49,419 bases of DNA from Microbispora siamensis (GCF_016863095.1 NZ_BOOF01000064.1:1-49419), one strand, 5' to 3'; shown: positions 1 through 7,851, numbered from the stretch's first letter. Notes: generated by a model from the letters alone, not told the origin. Program-made: numbers and translations.

Positions 1-57
1 CCTGACGCGGGTCCGGCTCTGGCGTTCCTGACATGTGAGCCCTGTCAGCGAGCGTGA
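1..57 (+). CDS. Possible 3' end of an upstream gene (partial)
   Basis: The first frame is open from the window edge to a TGA at 55-57 and is followed at once by a strong hairpin, the arrangement expected at the end of a gene. Only 18 codons are visible (ending ...CEPCQRA), too few to recognise a family. The frame could be open by chance. Confidence 0.25.
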   Translation, partial: PDAGPALAFLTCEPCQRA

Positions 58-79
58 CCAGGACCGAATGGAGCCGGAG

Positions 80-110
80 CGGCGGGCTCGGCGCAAGGCC
101 GAGCCCGCCG
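80..110 (+). terminator. Hairpin terminator-like inverted repeat
   Basis: Perfect 13-bp arms (80-92 and 98-110, cggcgggctcggc and its complement) around a 5-nt loop. No T tract follows, as is usual in actinomycetes. It probably ends transcription of the gene entering from the left and insulates the cassette that starts at 365. Confidence 0.6.
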
Positions 111-364
111 CAGTCATGTAAAGAGCCCAGATCCTCCTGCTGTCCGAGCGAGGGAGTTCGCCTCGGCGATCACGACGCGGACGGTTGCCGCACCCCCGCG
201 GCCGTGTCGCCAGGCGTTACTCAACTTGCGGTGGGCGCAGTTCGCCTTTCTCATCCGGGTCACCGGCAAGCTGCTTGAATTCCCCGCCGAAGAACGGGAA
301 CGCCCTAGTGTGGTGATCACTTACTCATCTGGCCGTTCATGACGGCCGCCGGACGGAGAATGAG
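111..364. other. Intergenic stretch upstream of the nuclease cassette
   Basis: No convincing gene. One plus-strand frame stays open from about 58 to 324 with moderately coding-like third bases (it reads ...LLNLRWAQFAFLIRV...) but lacks a good start codon and SD, so it may be a gene remnant. The promoter of the 365 gene must lie here, but no clear -35/-10 pair was seen. Confidence 0.3.
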
Positions 365-1294
365 ATGGCAGAACCCCCCATGCCTCCCATTGAGGGCCGG
401 CTTCGACACTGGGCGGAGGAGTTCGCCGCCCGACGCGATCTTCCCGTCGCCGATCTACGGATCGATCCGCCTCTTCACCGGGAGGAGGCGGAAGGGCTTG
501 TGCTCGCTCTGCGATCCGGTCTTGTCATGGTCGAGCGGGCCGGGGTGTTCCGCCTCGCGGGGGCGCACGCGGCGAAAGGGCCGTACAACCTTTTTTCCAC
601 CGGCCCGAGGCCGATGCTCAACCGGGAGTATCTGATCCAGATAGCCACGTTCGCCGAGTTGGTGGTGCATCACCGATGGCCCGCCCGGCAGGTGGTCTTC
701 GAGTACGACGCGTTCGACCTCGGCGTTCTCGATGAAGGAGACCGCCCCGCCATCCTGGTGGAGACCAAGAGGGATGAGGCTGGGCTAGACGTCATGCTCA
801 GCCGAGTGACGGCTGCGAGGGAGGATGAGGTGCTCCAGCCGCGCACGGCGGACCAGCGCAAGGCATCGGCACTGGTACGGCTGCGGCCTCGGCGTTTTCT
901 AGCGGTGGCTCCTGGTGTGCGGCGCTGTTTCGGCTCGGTCGTTGAGGACGGCCGGGTACGGCTCATCCCGAGGTCCGAAATTCCTCACGGCACCCGCGGG
1001 GATCGGGACTGTCCCGTTTGCGGTGGCGAGGACGTGACGGGAAGCAGGCTCCCGGACGGACGTATCGCCTTGTTATGCGGGGGCTGCCACTACCGCTGGT
1101 CACGAACGCCGAGACACCCGTGTCCGCGCTGTGGCTCTGGGGATGTGGAGGAGAACGGCTACCGGGGCTGGGCGTTCGAGGACGAGGAGGAGGCACGGGA
1201 CAATCCCGACGCCGACTGGCACTACGTGGACTGGCGGGTCTTCCGTTGCAGCCGGTGCCACAACGAGTGGCGGGAGGGCTCTCGTGCCGGGTGA
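365..1294 (+). CDS. PD-(D/E)xK-like protein with C-terminal zinc ribbons
   Basis: 309 aa, ATG start with GGAG about 6 nt upstream. The middle reads YDAFDLGVLDEGDRP followed by ILVETKRDE. This D...ExK spacing on two predicted strands is the hallmark of the PD-(D/E)xK restriction-endonuclease fold, though no profile match could be tested. The last ~90 residues hold two zinc ribbons: CPVCGG...CGGC, then CPRCGSG...CSRC. A nucleic-acid-cleaving or -binding role is inferred. It is first in a three-gene unit; the next gene starts inside its 3' end, implying translational coupling. It contains a TTA leucine codon at 1073-1075, rare in such genomes. The exact family was not recognised. Confidence 0.75.
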   Translation: MAEPPMPPIEGRLRHWAEEFAARRDLPVADLRIDPPLHREEAEGLVLALRSGLVMVERAGVFRLAGAHAAKGPYNLFSTGPRPMLNREYLIQIATFAELVVHHRWPARQVVFEYDAFDLGVLDEGDRPAILVETKRDEAGLDVMLSRVTAAREDEVLQPRTADQRKASALVRLRPRRFLAVAPGVRRCFGSVVEDGRVRLIPRSEIPHGTRGDRDCPVCGGEDVTGSRLPDGRIALLCGGCHYRWSRTPRHPCPRCGSGDVEENGYRGWAFEDEEEARDNPDADWHYVDWRVFRCSRCHNEWREGSRAG

Positions 1295-2216
1295 ACGCGG
1301 CCGCGCGGACTGCAGCGGCTTGACCAGGTGGCTGCGCGGGCGGCGGGAGGACATCGTGATCGTCACATGGGACGAGCTCAATGGTCTCGTCCGGGGTCTT
1401 CCGCGCTCGGCGGTCGATCATCATCCGCAGTGGTGGTACGGAGACCGGCCCAACACCCGGGCGTGGCGGGCGGCGGGATACGAGCTTGATCGGGTGGAGA
1501 TCGGGCGATACGTGAGGTTCCGCCGAGTGGCTGCCCCGGCGATCGCGGTCTCTGCAACGCCGCAACCGGCCACCGTGCCGTGTGGGGTGGACGAGCTGAC
1601 GGACATCGACCCGCGGAGGGTGCTCGTCGTCATTCCCTGCTCGGCCGGCAAGTCGCGGGGCGGGGAGCCGTCTTCCGGGGCTACGTCGTGTTCCTGGCCT
1701 GAGGCTTTGCTCGCGGCCCGCGCCCGCCTCCGGCTGACGGCGCAGGTCGACGAGGTGCTGCTCCTGCCCGCCTGGCGGAGATATGAGGGCTTCTTCTACC
1801 GCGCCGCGGGGTCGTCACTCCAGCAGGCCGTCTTGTCTGGTGTCCACGTCCTCATCCTCAGCGGCGGATACGGGGTGGTCAGAGCTAAGGAGGCCATCGG
1901 GTATTACGAGAAGGTCCTGAACCGGAGGGACTGGCCGCCGGGGTTGCTGGAGTCCCTCCTGGTGGAGGAGGCGTCACGCCTGGACGTGGATGCCGTGGTC
2001 GCGTTCACGCCTGCCCGGGGCCATTACGCCGCTGTCGTACGGTGCGCTCCATGGCGCGAACGCGGTGTTTCACCCGTGTTCCACGTGACGATGGTCGGCC
2101 ATAGCGGCGGCGCGATGATGAAGGTGCCCCATGGGTTGGGTCAGGCCTTCGCCGCATTCTGGGACAGGGACCGGCGCAGCTTTCCCCCTGGCGCGGTGCT
2201 GGAGCGGCTCTCATGA
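1284..2216 (+). CDS. DUF7662-like plus YaaA/DUF328-like protein
   Basis: About 310 aa from a GTG at 1284. This start was chosen because GGGAGGG lies 5 nt upstream and it overlaps the previous gene by only 11 nt. The N-terminal ~75 residues (WDELNGLVRGLPRSA, WWYG, AWRAAGYELD, VRFRR) resemble the domain I know as DUF7662. The C-terminal ~200 residues resemble YaaA/DUF328: VLVVIPCSAGKS, then LILSGGYGVVRAKEAIGYYE, comparable to the ISPAK and LSGLYGVLRPLD motifs of E. coli YaaA, which is reported to bind DNA. No catalytic activity can be assigned. Its position between two predicted nucleases suggests DNA metabolism or defence. The similarity is by eye. Confidence 0.7.
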   Translation: MPGERGRADCSGLTRWLRGRREDIVIVTWDELNGLVRGLPRSAVDHHPQWWYGDRPNTRAWRAAGYELDRVEIGRYVRFRRVAAPAIAVSATPQPATVPCGVDELTDIDPRRVLVVIPCSAGKSRGGEPSSGATSCSWPEALLAARARLRLTAQVDEVLLLPAWRRYEGFFYRAAGSSLQQAVLSGVHVLILSGGYGVVRAKEAIGYYEKVLNRRDWPPGLLESLLVEEASRLDVDAVVAFTPARGHYAAVVRCAPWRERGVSPVFHVTMVGHSGGAMMKVPHGLGQAFAAFWDRDRRSFPPGAVLERLS

Positions 2217-2902
2217 CCGACGTACAGCGGCGGGCGGACACCGACCGCTTCTACGGGCTTCTGGAAACACTCGCAGCACGCACAAGACTTCCCCGGCTGA
2301 GGGAATGCTCAGCGGCGGATTCGTGGCCGGCCCACGGCGTGTACTTCTTCTTCGAAGACGGCGAGACCCGCACGGAGGGGAACCGCCCGCGAGTCGTGCG
2401 GGTCGGGACGCACGCGCTGACGGAGCGGTCCCGGACCCAGCTGTGGACTCGGTTACGCCAGCACCGCGGGAACGTCGGTGGCACCAACCCCGGAGGCGGT
2501 AATCACCGAGGGTCGATCTTCCGTCTCCACGTAGGTACGGCTCTGCTCAACAGCGGCGAGTGGCCGGCCGTAGTCAGAGCCGGGTGGCGGCTCCCACGGG
2601 CAGGCGCCGAGGTCCGCCTGGCCCAGCACGAGCTCGAACGCGCGGTGAGTGACCACATCGGCGCGATGCGCCTCCTATGCCTGCCCGCTCCCGAGCGCGA
2701 GCAGCGCCGGGCGATCGAGTCGAATGCCATCGCACTGTTGTCCCTTATCCGGGGAGGCGTCGACCCGCCGTCCCCGCGCTGGCTCGGCCGTCATGCCGAG
2801 AGTCTGGCGGTGCGTACCTCCGGCCTCTGGAACGTCCAGCATGTCGACGGCCGCTACGATCGCGCCTTCCTCGATCTGCTCGGCGACCTGGTCGAGGGAT
2901 AG
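2213..2902 (+). CDS. GIY-YIG-like nuclease family protein
   Basis: 229 aa, its ATG overlapping the preceding stop (ATGA), so probably coupled. Residues ~40-115 fit a GIY-YIG core: GVYFFFEDGE is the GIY strand, RVVRVGTHAL the YIG strand, LWTRLRQHRG carries the catalytic-type Arg and His, and GSIFRLHVG follows. ESN near residue 170 and SGLWN near 208 would supply the Glu and Asn. GIY-YIG domains cleave DNA with one metal ion. The protein is larger than a bare domain, so substrate-specific insertions are likely. It has a TTA codon at 2453-2455. Its place with the two upstream genes points to a restriction or repair module (inference). Confidence 0.75.
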   Translation: MTDVQRRADTDRFYGLLETLAARTRLPRLRECSAADSWPAHGVYFFFEDGETRTEGNRPRVVRVGTHALTERSRTQLWTRLRQHRGNVGGTNPGGGNHRGSIFRLHVGTALLNSGEWPAVVRAGWRLPRAGAEVRLAQHELERAVSDHIGAMRLLCLPAPEREQRRAIESNAIALLSLIRGGVDPPSPRWLGRHAESLAVRTSGLWNVQHVDGRYDRAFLDLLGDLVEG

Positions 2903-3278
2903 AGACCGGCGCTGCCGGGCGGGTCAGGAAGCAAGTTAGGCGTGGGATGGTCAGACCGAGATAGGTGACGGCACCCTACTAGTTGGTATCGCCAAAAGGC
3001 GTAGCCCGGGCAGCTCTGGGCCGACAGAGCCATAACGAAATGCCCCCAGTTGCCCGCCTCGCCCGCCCTTTCATCAGTAAGACCCGACAGAGTCTTAGAC
3101 ATCAAGGCTCGCTTCTGGCGGTTCTGCCGCTTGATACCGAACTTCATGGGAAAGTCTTTGACTGTCGCATGCTCGGTGACTACGCCGGGCGCGTAGGACA
3201 CGGGTATCCGTCGCCTCTCAGCCGAAGTGACCGAGGCGTATCCGTGATTCACGGCAGGCTGTCGGCTCAGGGAGGGCT
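2903..3278. other. Intergenic region, relatively AT-rich
   Basis: No gene is supported. Two small inverted repeats are visible: GCTCTG/CAGAGC at 3013-3030 and TAAGAC/GTCTTA at 3078-3097. The first could end the cassette transcript. Composition is less GC-rich than in the catabolic genes, compatible with an accessory-region boundary. Confidence 0.4.
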
Positions 3279-5372
3279 GTGACTGCGAGAGGGGGCACCT
3301 TGCGGGTTGAAGATCTGTCGGAGGCTGAACGTCGGGTGTGGGACGCGTTTCCGCTGGGAGAGGAGGTGGACTTCACGGTCGGTGAGCCAGAGAATGTCGA
3401 TCCCGCGGGGGGCGCCACCTGGGGGCCGGAACGGACCGTCCGTGCCAGGGTGATCGCCACACTTCTGATGCGGGAAGAGACGCCTCGATCGCACCGTATC
3501 CCGGCTATACGAATCAAGGGCGCTCGGATCACCGAACGTGTGAACCTTGCCTACGCCACCCTCCGCCACTCAGCGCGATTCTTATCATGTTACTTCGAAC
3601 GCGACCCGAGCCTGTACTGGACGCGTTGTTCTCAACTGGGTTTCAATGGCTCCCACCTGCCAGGGCTCTCGGGTTCCAATGCTCAGATCGATGGGCATCT
3701 GCGGCTCGAAGGCTGCGTGTTCACTGGCCTCGTGGAACTGCGGGGGACCCAACTTGCGGGAAGCCTCACTCTCAGTTACGCACGGGCTTCGGTGACCGGT
3801 TTGGCGATCGACTGTGACCGGCTCCAGGCGGGCCGCGGCATCTCAGCGATCGGGTTCAGCTCAACAGGACACGTGAGATTCTCCAACGTCAAAGCGAGCG
3901 GCACCGTGGTCATGAGCGATGCTCGTTTGAGCGCAAAGGGCAAGGCGCTGACCTTGGACGGGCTGGTGGCCGACGGGAGTGTCTTGTGCAAGCGCATGGT
4001 GGTCAGCGGTATGGTCAGCGTTCGCAATGCTCGTATTGCGGGTCTGTTCAGCTTCGGCGGAACAAGGATCGATAACCCCGGAGAAATGGCCTTCCGCGGC
4101 TCCCGTATCACCGCAGAGGGCGGGCTGTATTTGGGCGGAGGGTTCTCCGCAGCCGGCACGGTACGTCTAGCCGACTCGCGCATCGACCGGGAACTCAACC
4201 TGGAGGATGCGCGCCTGACACAGGTGGACGGTGACGCGCTCCAGGCGGAGGACCTGCAGGTCGAGGGCACACTGGATGCACATAACCTCGATGCAAGGGG
4301 CAGGGTCGACCTCACTCAAGCGCGTATCGCGGGATCGCTGCACCTGAACGGGGCCCACATCGATGGCACAAGACCGTCCACCACAGGTCTGGACTCGTCG
4401 CGGCTTGTCGCGCTCGACGGCGACGGGATGACCATCGGCGGCGGTCTGTCATGTTCCGATGGCTTTCGAGCGGAAGGCGCCGTTCGGCTCGCAGACGCGC
4501 ATATCGGCACTTTCGCCGACTTCACCGGCGCGCAGCTAAGCAACCCCTCCGGCCAAGCACTCGACGCGGCGGGGGCGAATATCGGCCGCGGCCTGCAATG
4601 CGGCCACGGCTTCACGAGCGAAGGGGAGCTCACCCTGATAGGTGCAAGCATCGGTCGACATCTCGATTTCGACGACGCCACGCTATGCGCCCCCGACGGC
4701 AAGGCGCTTGCTGCCTGGCAGTTGGAGGTCCGAGAGCTCTACCTTCGCCCTCGCCGGACGCCCGAAGGCGTGATCGACCTGCGGCACGCACGTATCGGCG
4801 TACTTCGTGACGACCCTCAAACCTGGGGACCGCATCGGCAGGACGGCCTCGTCTACGATGCCGTAGATCCTGTGCTCCCCCCTGCCCGGCGTCTGGATTG
4901 GCTGAAATTGGACGAGGACGGGTATGCGCCGCAACCGTATGAGCAACTCGCCGCGACACACCGGAGATTAGGAGAGGATGCGAGAGCCCGCACCATCCTG
5001 CTAGCCAAAGAGCGGCAGCGGCGTGCGACGCTGCCGCTATACGCTCGTGCTTGGGGCTTGTTGCAGGACGTCACGGTCGGGTACGGCTATCGCCCGGTCC
5101 GTGCCGCCTTGTGGTTCCTGGCATTACTCGCCCTCGGAACAGTCGTATTCGCCATGGATGCACCACCGCGCGCCGAGGCCGGCAAAGGACCCGCATTCAA
5201 CGCCGTCGTCTACGCCCTGGACTTGCTGTTTCCCCTGATCGACTTCGGACAGGAGAAGTCGTTCCAACCGATCGGCGACGGTCAGTGGGTCGCCTACGGG
5301 CTCGTCCTGGCGGGCTGGGTGCTCGTCACGACCATTGCCACCGGCATTACCAGAGCCATTTCCCGGCAATAA
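3279..5372 (+). CDS. Repeat-rich membrane protein, 'membrane-associated oxidoreductase' type
   Basis: 697 aa from a GTG at 3279, whose SD (GGAGGG) is unusually close. A TTG at 3300 with a purine-rich SD 7 nt upstream is a good alternative. After an N-terminal segment (AERRVWDAFPLGEEVDFTVGE), about 400 residues are imperfect repeats of the form G.VRLADA.I...L.L.GA.L..P.G.AL, a right-handed beta-helix pattern. A basic region follows, then two membrane segments (~605-625, ALWFLALLALGTVVFAM; ~670-690, AYGLVLAGWVLVTTIATGI). Actinomycete homologues are often called membrane-associated oxidoreductases, but no redox motif is visible. TTA codon at 3582-3584. Function unknown. Confidence 0.8.
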   Translation: MTARGGTLRVEDLSEAERRVWDAFPLGEEVDFTVGEPENVDPAGGATWGPERTVRARVIATLLMREETPRSHRIPAIRIKGARITERVNLAYATLRHSARFLSCYFERDPSLYWTRCSQLGFNGSHLPGLSGSNAQIDGHLRLEGCVFTGLVELRGTQLAGSLTLSYARASVTGLAIDCDRLQAGRGISAIGFSSTGHVRFSNVKASGTVVMSDARLSAKGKALTLDGLVADGSVLCKRMVVSGMVSVRNARIAGLFSFGGTRIDNPGEMAFRGSRITAEGGLYLGGGFSAAGTVRLADSRIDRELNLEDARLTQVDGDALQAEDLQVEGTLDAHNLDARGRVDLTQARIAGSLHLNGAHIDGTRPSTTGLDSSRLVALDGDGMTIGGGLSCSDGFRAEGAVRLADAHIGTFADFTGAQLSNPSGQALDAAGANIGRGLQCGHGFTSEGELTLIGASIGRHLDFDDATLCAPDGKALAAWQLEVRELYLRPRRTPEGVIDLRHARIGVLRDDPQTWGPHRQDGLVYDAVDPVLPPARRLDWLKLDEDGYAPQPYEQLAATHRRLGEDARARTILLAKERQRRATLPLYARAWGLLQDVTVGYGYRPVRAALWFLALLALGTVVFAMDAPPRAEAGKGPAFNAVVYALDLLFPLIDFGQEKSFQPIGDGQWVAYGLVLAGWVLVTTIATGITRAISRQ

Positions 5373-5402
5373 CTGAATCCTGCGATCTCCGAGCCCAAAG
5401 GA

Positions 5403-5431
5403 TGCCCGCCTGTGGGAGCCGCTGGCGGGCA
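5403..5431 (+). terminator. Hairpin after the repeat-rich membrane protein
   Basis: Perfect 8-bp arms TGCCCGCC (5403-5410) and GGCGGGCA (5424-5431) with a 13-nt loop, 31 nt past the stop codon and followed by AAATATG. A plausible factor-independent terminator. Confidence 0.55.
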
Positions 5432-5781
5432 AATATGAGTGGCCCTGCATGGGGCGGGAGAAGTATCAGAGCCGCCCGCTCTCGCCGCTGCTGCGGATAT
5501 AGGTTCTGATCGATGGCGACCGGGCGCGCTCGCTGGGAGGTATCGGCGGCAGCGCTGCGTCCGGCACCTGCGGCGGCATCATCCGGTCGCTGCTTCGGGG
5601 GCCTGACGACGGCGATGCGCTACGAGGCACTCATTTCGGTGACAATCGAAGCCTTCTCCTGACCCGCGATGGAGACGACCAGGGTTGGGCCGGCGGACCT
5701 CTGGCGCGAGGGGCGACCAAGCCCTTCGATCTCGCTCGATCCCCTGGTCTTACGGGCATCCTCGCTGGTGAGCGAGTTATC
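5432..5781. other. Intergenic region before the first chitinase promoter
   Basis: No gene supported. A 49-codon frame (5513-5662) lacks an SD and family resemblance. A 6-bp hairpin CTCGCT/AGCGAG (5761-5776) lies just upstream of the chitinase promoter. Confidence 0.4.
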
Positions 5782-5827
5782 TGTTAACAACCTTGACAGT
5801 GAGAGCGTGGGTCCCGACCATGGGACC
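5782..5827 (+). promoter_or_regulatory. Chitinase promoter 1 with DasR-type operator
   Basis: -35 is TTGACA (5793-5798). With a 17-nt spacer the -10 would be GACCAT (5816-5821). GGTCCCGACCA (5810-5820) overlaps the -10 and matches the Streptomyces DasR site TGGTCTAGACCA at 9 of 12 positions when the preceding base is included. It is also part of a longer palindrome GGTCCC-N6-GGGACC (5810-5827). DasR represses chitinase genes until aminosugar phosphates release it, so GlcNAc-responsive repression is inferred. The same layout recurs before the second chitinase. Confidence 0.65.
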
Positions 5828-5947
5828 ACGGATCCGTACTGTCCAGTGGCTCGCTGGTGAACCGACCCACCGGTGAGGTCGCCGGCGCGCCATCACCCCC
5901 CGCGATCGGCGCCTTGGCTCCGATCACTCCTGGTTCAGGAGACCTTC
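5828..5947 (+). promoter_or_regulatory. Structured 5' leader of chitinase 1
   Basis: The ~120-nt leader closely resembles that of the next chitinase. Three hairpins can be drawn: CAG...CTG near 5841-5856; GATCGG (5904-5909) with CCGATC (5920-5925); and CTCCTG (5927-5932) with CAGGAG (5936-5941) around a 3-nt loop. The last contains the SD AGGAG, 6 nt before the ATG, so it would hide the ribosome binding site. Translational control is inferred. Confidence 0.55.
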
Positions 5948-7516
5948 ATGCGAAAGCGCACACCCCGCCTGCTGACGCTGGCAGCATCGCTGCTGCTGGC
6001 GGCCGCGGGCGCCGTCCTCACGCAGACATCGGCCAACGCGGCCAATCTGCTCGTGAACTCCGACTTCGAGACCGGCAGCCTTTCCCCATGGTCCTGCACC
6101 GGCGGCCTGGGATCGGTGGTCGGCTCCCCGGTCCACACCGGCGGCAAAGCGCTGGCCGGCGCGGCCAGCGGCTCGGACAACGCACAGTGCACCCAGACCG
6201 TGTCCGTGAAGCCGAACACCGCCTACACGCTGAGCGCATGGGTCCGCGGAAGCTACGTGTACTTCGGCGTGAACGGCGGATCGTCCACCTGGACCTCGTC
6301 GCCGTCCGCCTACACACAACTGCGCGTGTCCTTCACCACCGGTGCCGGCCAGACGAGCGCGGTGGTCTACCTGCACGGCTGGTACGGCCAGGGCACCTAC
6401 TACGCCGACGACATCAGCTTCGACGGTCCCGGCGGACCGTCGCCGTCGCCGTCGCCGTCGCCGTCCGCGTCACCCTCTCCGTCGTCTTCTCCCTCTCCCT
6501 CTCCGTCTCCGTCGTCTTCGCCCTCGCCCTCGCCGTCGGCGTCGCCGTCGCCCGGTGACACGACGTGCCCGGTGAAGGGGCGGCCGGCCGGCAAGGTCGT
6601 CCAGGGATACTGGGAGAACTGGGACGGCTCGTCCAACGGCGTGCACCCGCCGTTCGGCTGGACGCCGATCAACGACGCCCGCATCCGCCAGCACGGCTAC
6701 AACGTGATCAACGCGGCGTTCCCGGTCATCCGCTCGGACGGCACGGTCCTGTGGGAAGACGGCATGGACAGCACGGTCAAGGTCTCCACGCCGGCCGAGA
6801 TGTGCCAGGCCAAGGCCGACGGCGCGACGATCCTGATGTCCATCGGCGGAGCGACCGCCGGCATCGACCTCAGCTCCAGCACCGTCGCCGACCGCTTCGT
6901 CGAGACCATCGTGCCGATCCTGAAGAAGTACAACTTCGACGGCATCGACATCGACATCGAGACCGGCCTCAGCGGCAGCGGGAACATCAACCAGCTGTCC
7001 GCCTCCCAGTCCAACCTCATCCGCATCATCGACGGCGTGCTCTCCCAGATGCCGTCCAACTTCGGCCTGACCATGGCCCCCGAGACGGCGTACGTCACCG
7101 GAGGCAGCGTCACCTACGGCTCGATCTGGGGCGCCTACCTGCCGATCATCAAGAAGTACGTGGACAACGGCCGCCTGTGGTGGCTGAACATGCAGTACTA
7201 CAACGGAAGCATGTACGGCTGCTCGGGTGACTCCTACTCCGCCGGGACGGTCCAGGGATTCGTCGCCCAGACCACCTGCCTGGACAAGGGCCTGGTCATC
7301 CAGGGCACCACGATCAGGGTCCCGTACGACAAGCAGGTCCCCGGCCTGCCCGCCCAGCCCGGCGCCGGAGGCGGCTACATGGCGCCGTCCCTGGTGAGCC
7401 AGAGCTGGAACAGCTTCAACGGCCAGCTCAAGGGTCTGATGACCTGGTCCATCAACTGGGACGGGTCGAAGGGCTGGACCTTCGGCGACAACGCCAGGTC
7501 GCTCCAGGGCCGTTAG
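5948..7516 (+). CDS. Secreted GH18 chitinase with N-terminal carbohydrate-binding module
   Basis: 522 aa. The ATG at 5948 was chosen over an upstream GTG because it has SD CAGGAG 6 nt away and begins a clear signal peptide (MRKRTPRLLTLAASLLLAAA, cleavage near TSANA-A). Residues ~35-160 form a beta-sandwich carbohydrate-binding module (LVNSDFETGSLSPW...YADDISFDG), ~163-202 a Pro/Ser linker, and ~210-522 the GH18 catalytic barrel. The active-site motif DGIDIDIE is complete, with E338 the proton donor; SIGG and the MQYY and W strands are also present. It hydrolyses chitin outside the cell. It forms a pair with the next gene, with the same promoter and leader. Confidence 0.93.
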   Translation: MRKRTPRLLTLAASLLLAAAGAVLTQTSANAANLLVNSDFETGSLSPWSCTGGLGSVVGSPVHTGGKALAGAASGSDNAQCTQTVSVKPNTAYTLSAWVRGSYVYFGVNGGSSTWTSSPSAYTQLRVSFTTGAGQTSAVVYLHGWYGQGTYYADDISFDGPGGPSPSPSPSPSASPSPSSSPSPSPSPSSSPSPSPSASPSPGDTTCPVKGRPAGKVVQGYWENWDGSSNGVHPPFGWTPINDARIRQHGYNVINAAFPVIRSDGTVLWEDGMDSTVKVSTPAEMCQAKADGATILMSIGGATAGIDLSSSTVADRFVETIVPILKKYNFDGIDIDIETGLSGSGNINQLSASQSNLIRIIDGVLSQMPSNFGLTMAPETAYVTGGSVTYGSIWGAYLPIIKKYVDNGRLWWLNMQYYNGSMYGCSGDSYSAGTVQGFVAQTTCLDKGLVIQGTTIRVPYDKQVPGLPAQPGAGGGYMAPSLVSQSWNSFNGQLKGLMTWSINWDGSKGWTFGDNARSLQGR

Positions 7517-7552
7517 ACCGGACCTGGATCAGGCTGACGCCGCCGAACGAGC

Positions 7553-7589
7553 GCGAAGGCCGCTCCCTGCTGTCGGGAGCGGCCTTCGC
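7553..7589 (+). terminator. Terminator after chitinase 1
   Basis: Perfect 15-bp stem, GCGAAGGCCGCTCCC (7553-7567) and its complement (7575-7589), 7-nt loop, 37 nt after the stop. A very strong hairpin that separates the two chitinase genes into independent transcripts. Confidence 0.85.
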
Positions 7590-7680
7590 CCCATTGGGAC
7601 GCCGCCGATGTCCCGCCCGGTACACGCCCGCGCCTGCTCCTTCCGGTGCGCGCGGCGTCTTCCCTGGTGGAGCGGTTAAT

Positions 7681-7720
7681 TGTTAAGAACCTTGACAAAT
7701 AGGCTCGCCGGTCCCGACCA
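7681..7720 (+). promoter_or_regulatory. Chitinase promoter 2 with DasR-type operator
   Basis: TGTTAAGAACCTTGACA (7681-7697) matches promoter 1 except for one base. -35 is TTGACA (7692-7697) and -10 probably GACCAT (7716-7721, 18-nt spacer). The same GGTCCCGACCA lies at 7710-7720; the longer outer palindrome of promoter 1 is imperfect here (GGTCCC...GGGATG). Co-regulation with chitinase 1 by a DasR-like repressor is inferred. Confidence 0.65.
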
Positions 7721-7721
7721 T

Positions 7722-7851
7722 GGGATGCGCGGATCCGTGTGCTCGTCCAGCAGTTCGCTGCTGTAGCAAATCCACCGACGGTCTCGCCGGTGCACCATCA
7801 CCCCCCACGATCGGCGTCAAGGCGCCGATCACTCCTGGTGCAGGAGATTTC
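7722..7851 (+). promoter_or_regulatory. Structured 5' leader of chitinase 2
   Basis: Collinear with the leader of chitinase 1: shared GGATCCGT, GTCCAG, CATCACCCCCC and CGATCGGCG blocks. Hairpins: CAGCAG-TTCG-CTGCTG (near 7751-7766), GATCGGCG (7809-7816) with CGCCGATC (7823-7830), and CTCCTG (7832-7837) with CAGGAG (7841-7846), again enclosing the SD. The middle stem is extended by compensated pairs relative to leader 1. Confidence 0.55.

Noticed and set aside
2854..3252. Minus-strand ORF of 132 codons across the gap after the GIY-YIG gene
   Set aside because: It runs antisense into the GIY-YIG gene, lacks an SD and recognisable motifs; probably chance.
5513..5662. 49-codon ORF in the gap before the first chitinase
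   Set aside because: No SD, alanine/arginine-rich composition typical of random GC-rich frames, no family resemblance.
6430..6560. CCGTCG-type repeat as a regulatory or mobile repeat
   Set aside because: It is in frame and simply encodes the Pro/Ser linker of the chitinase.
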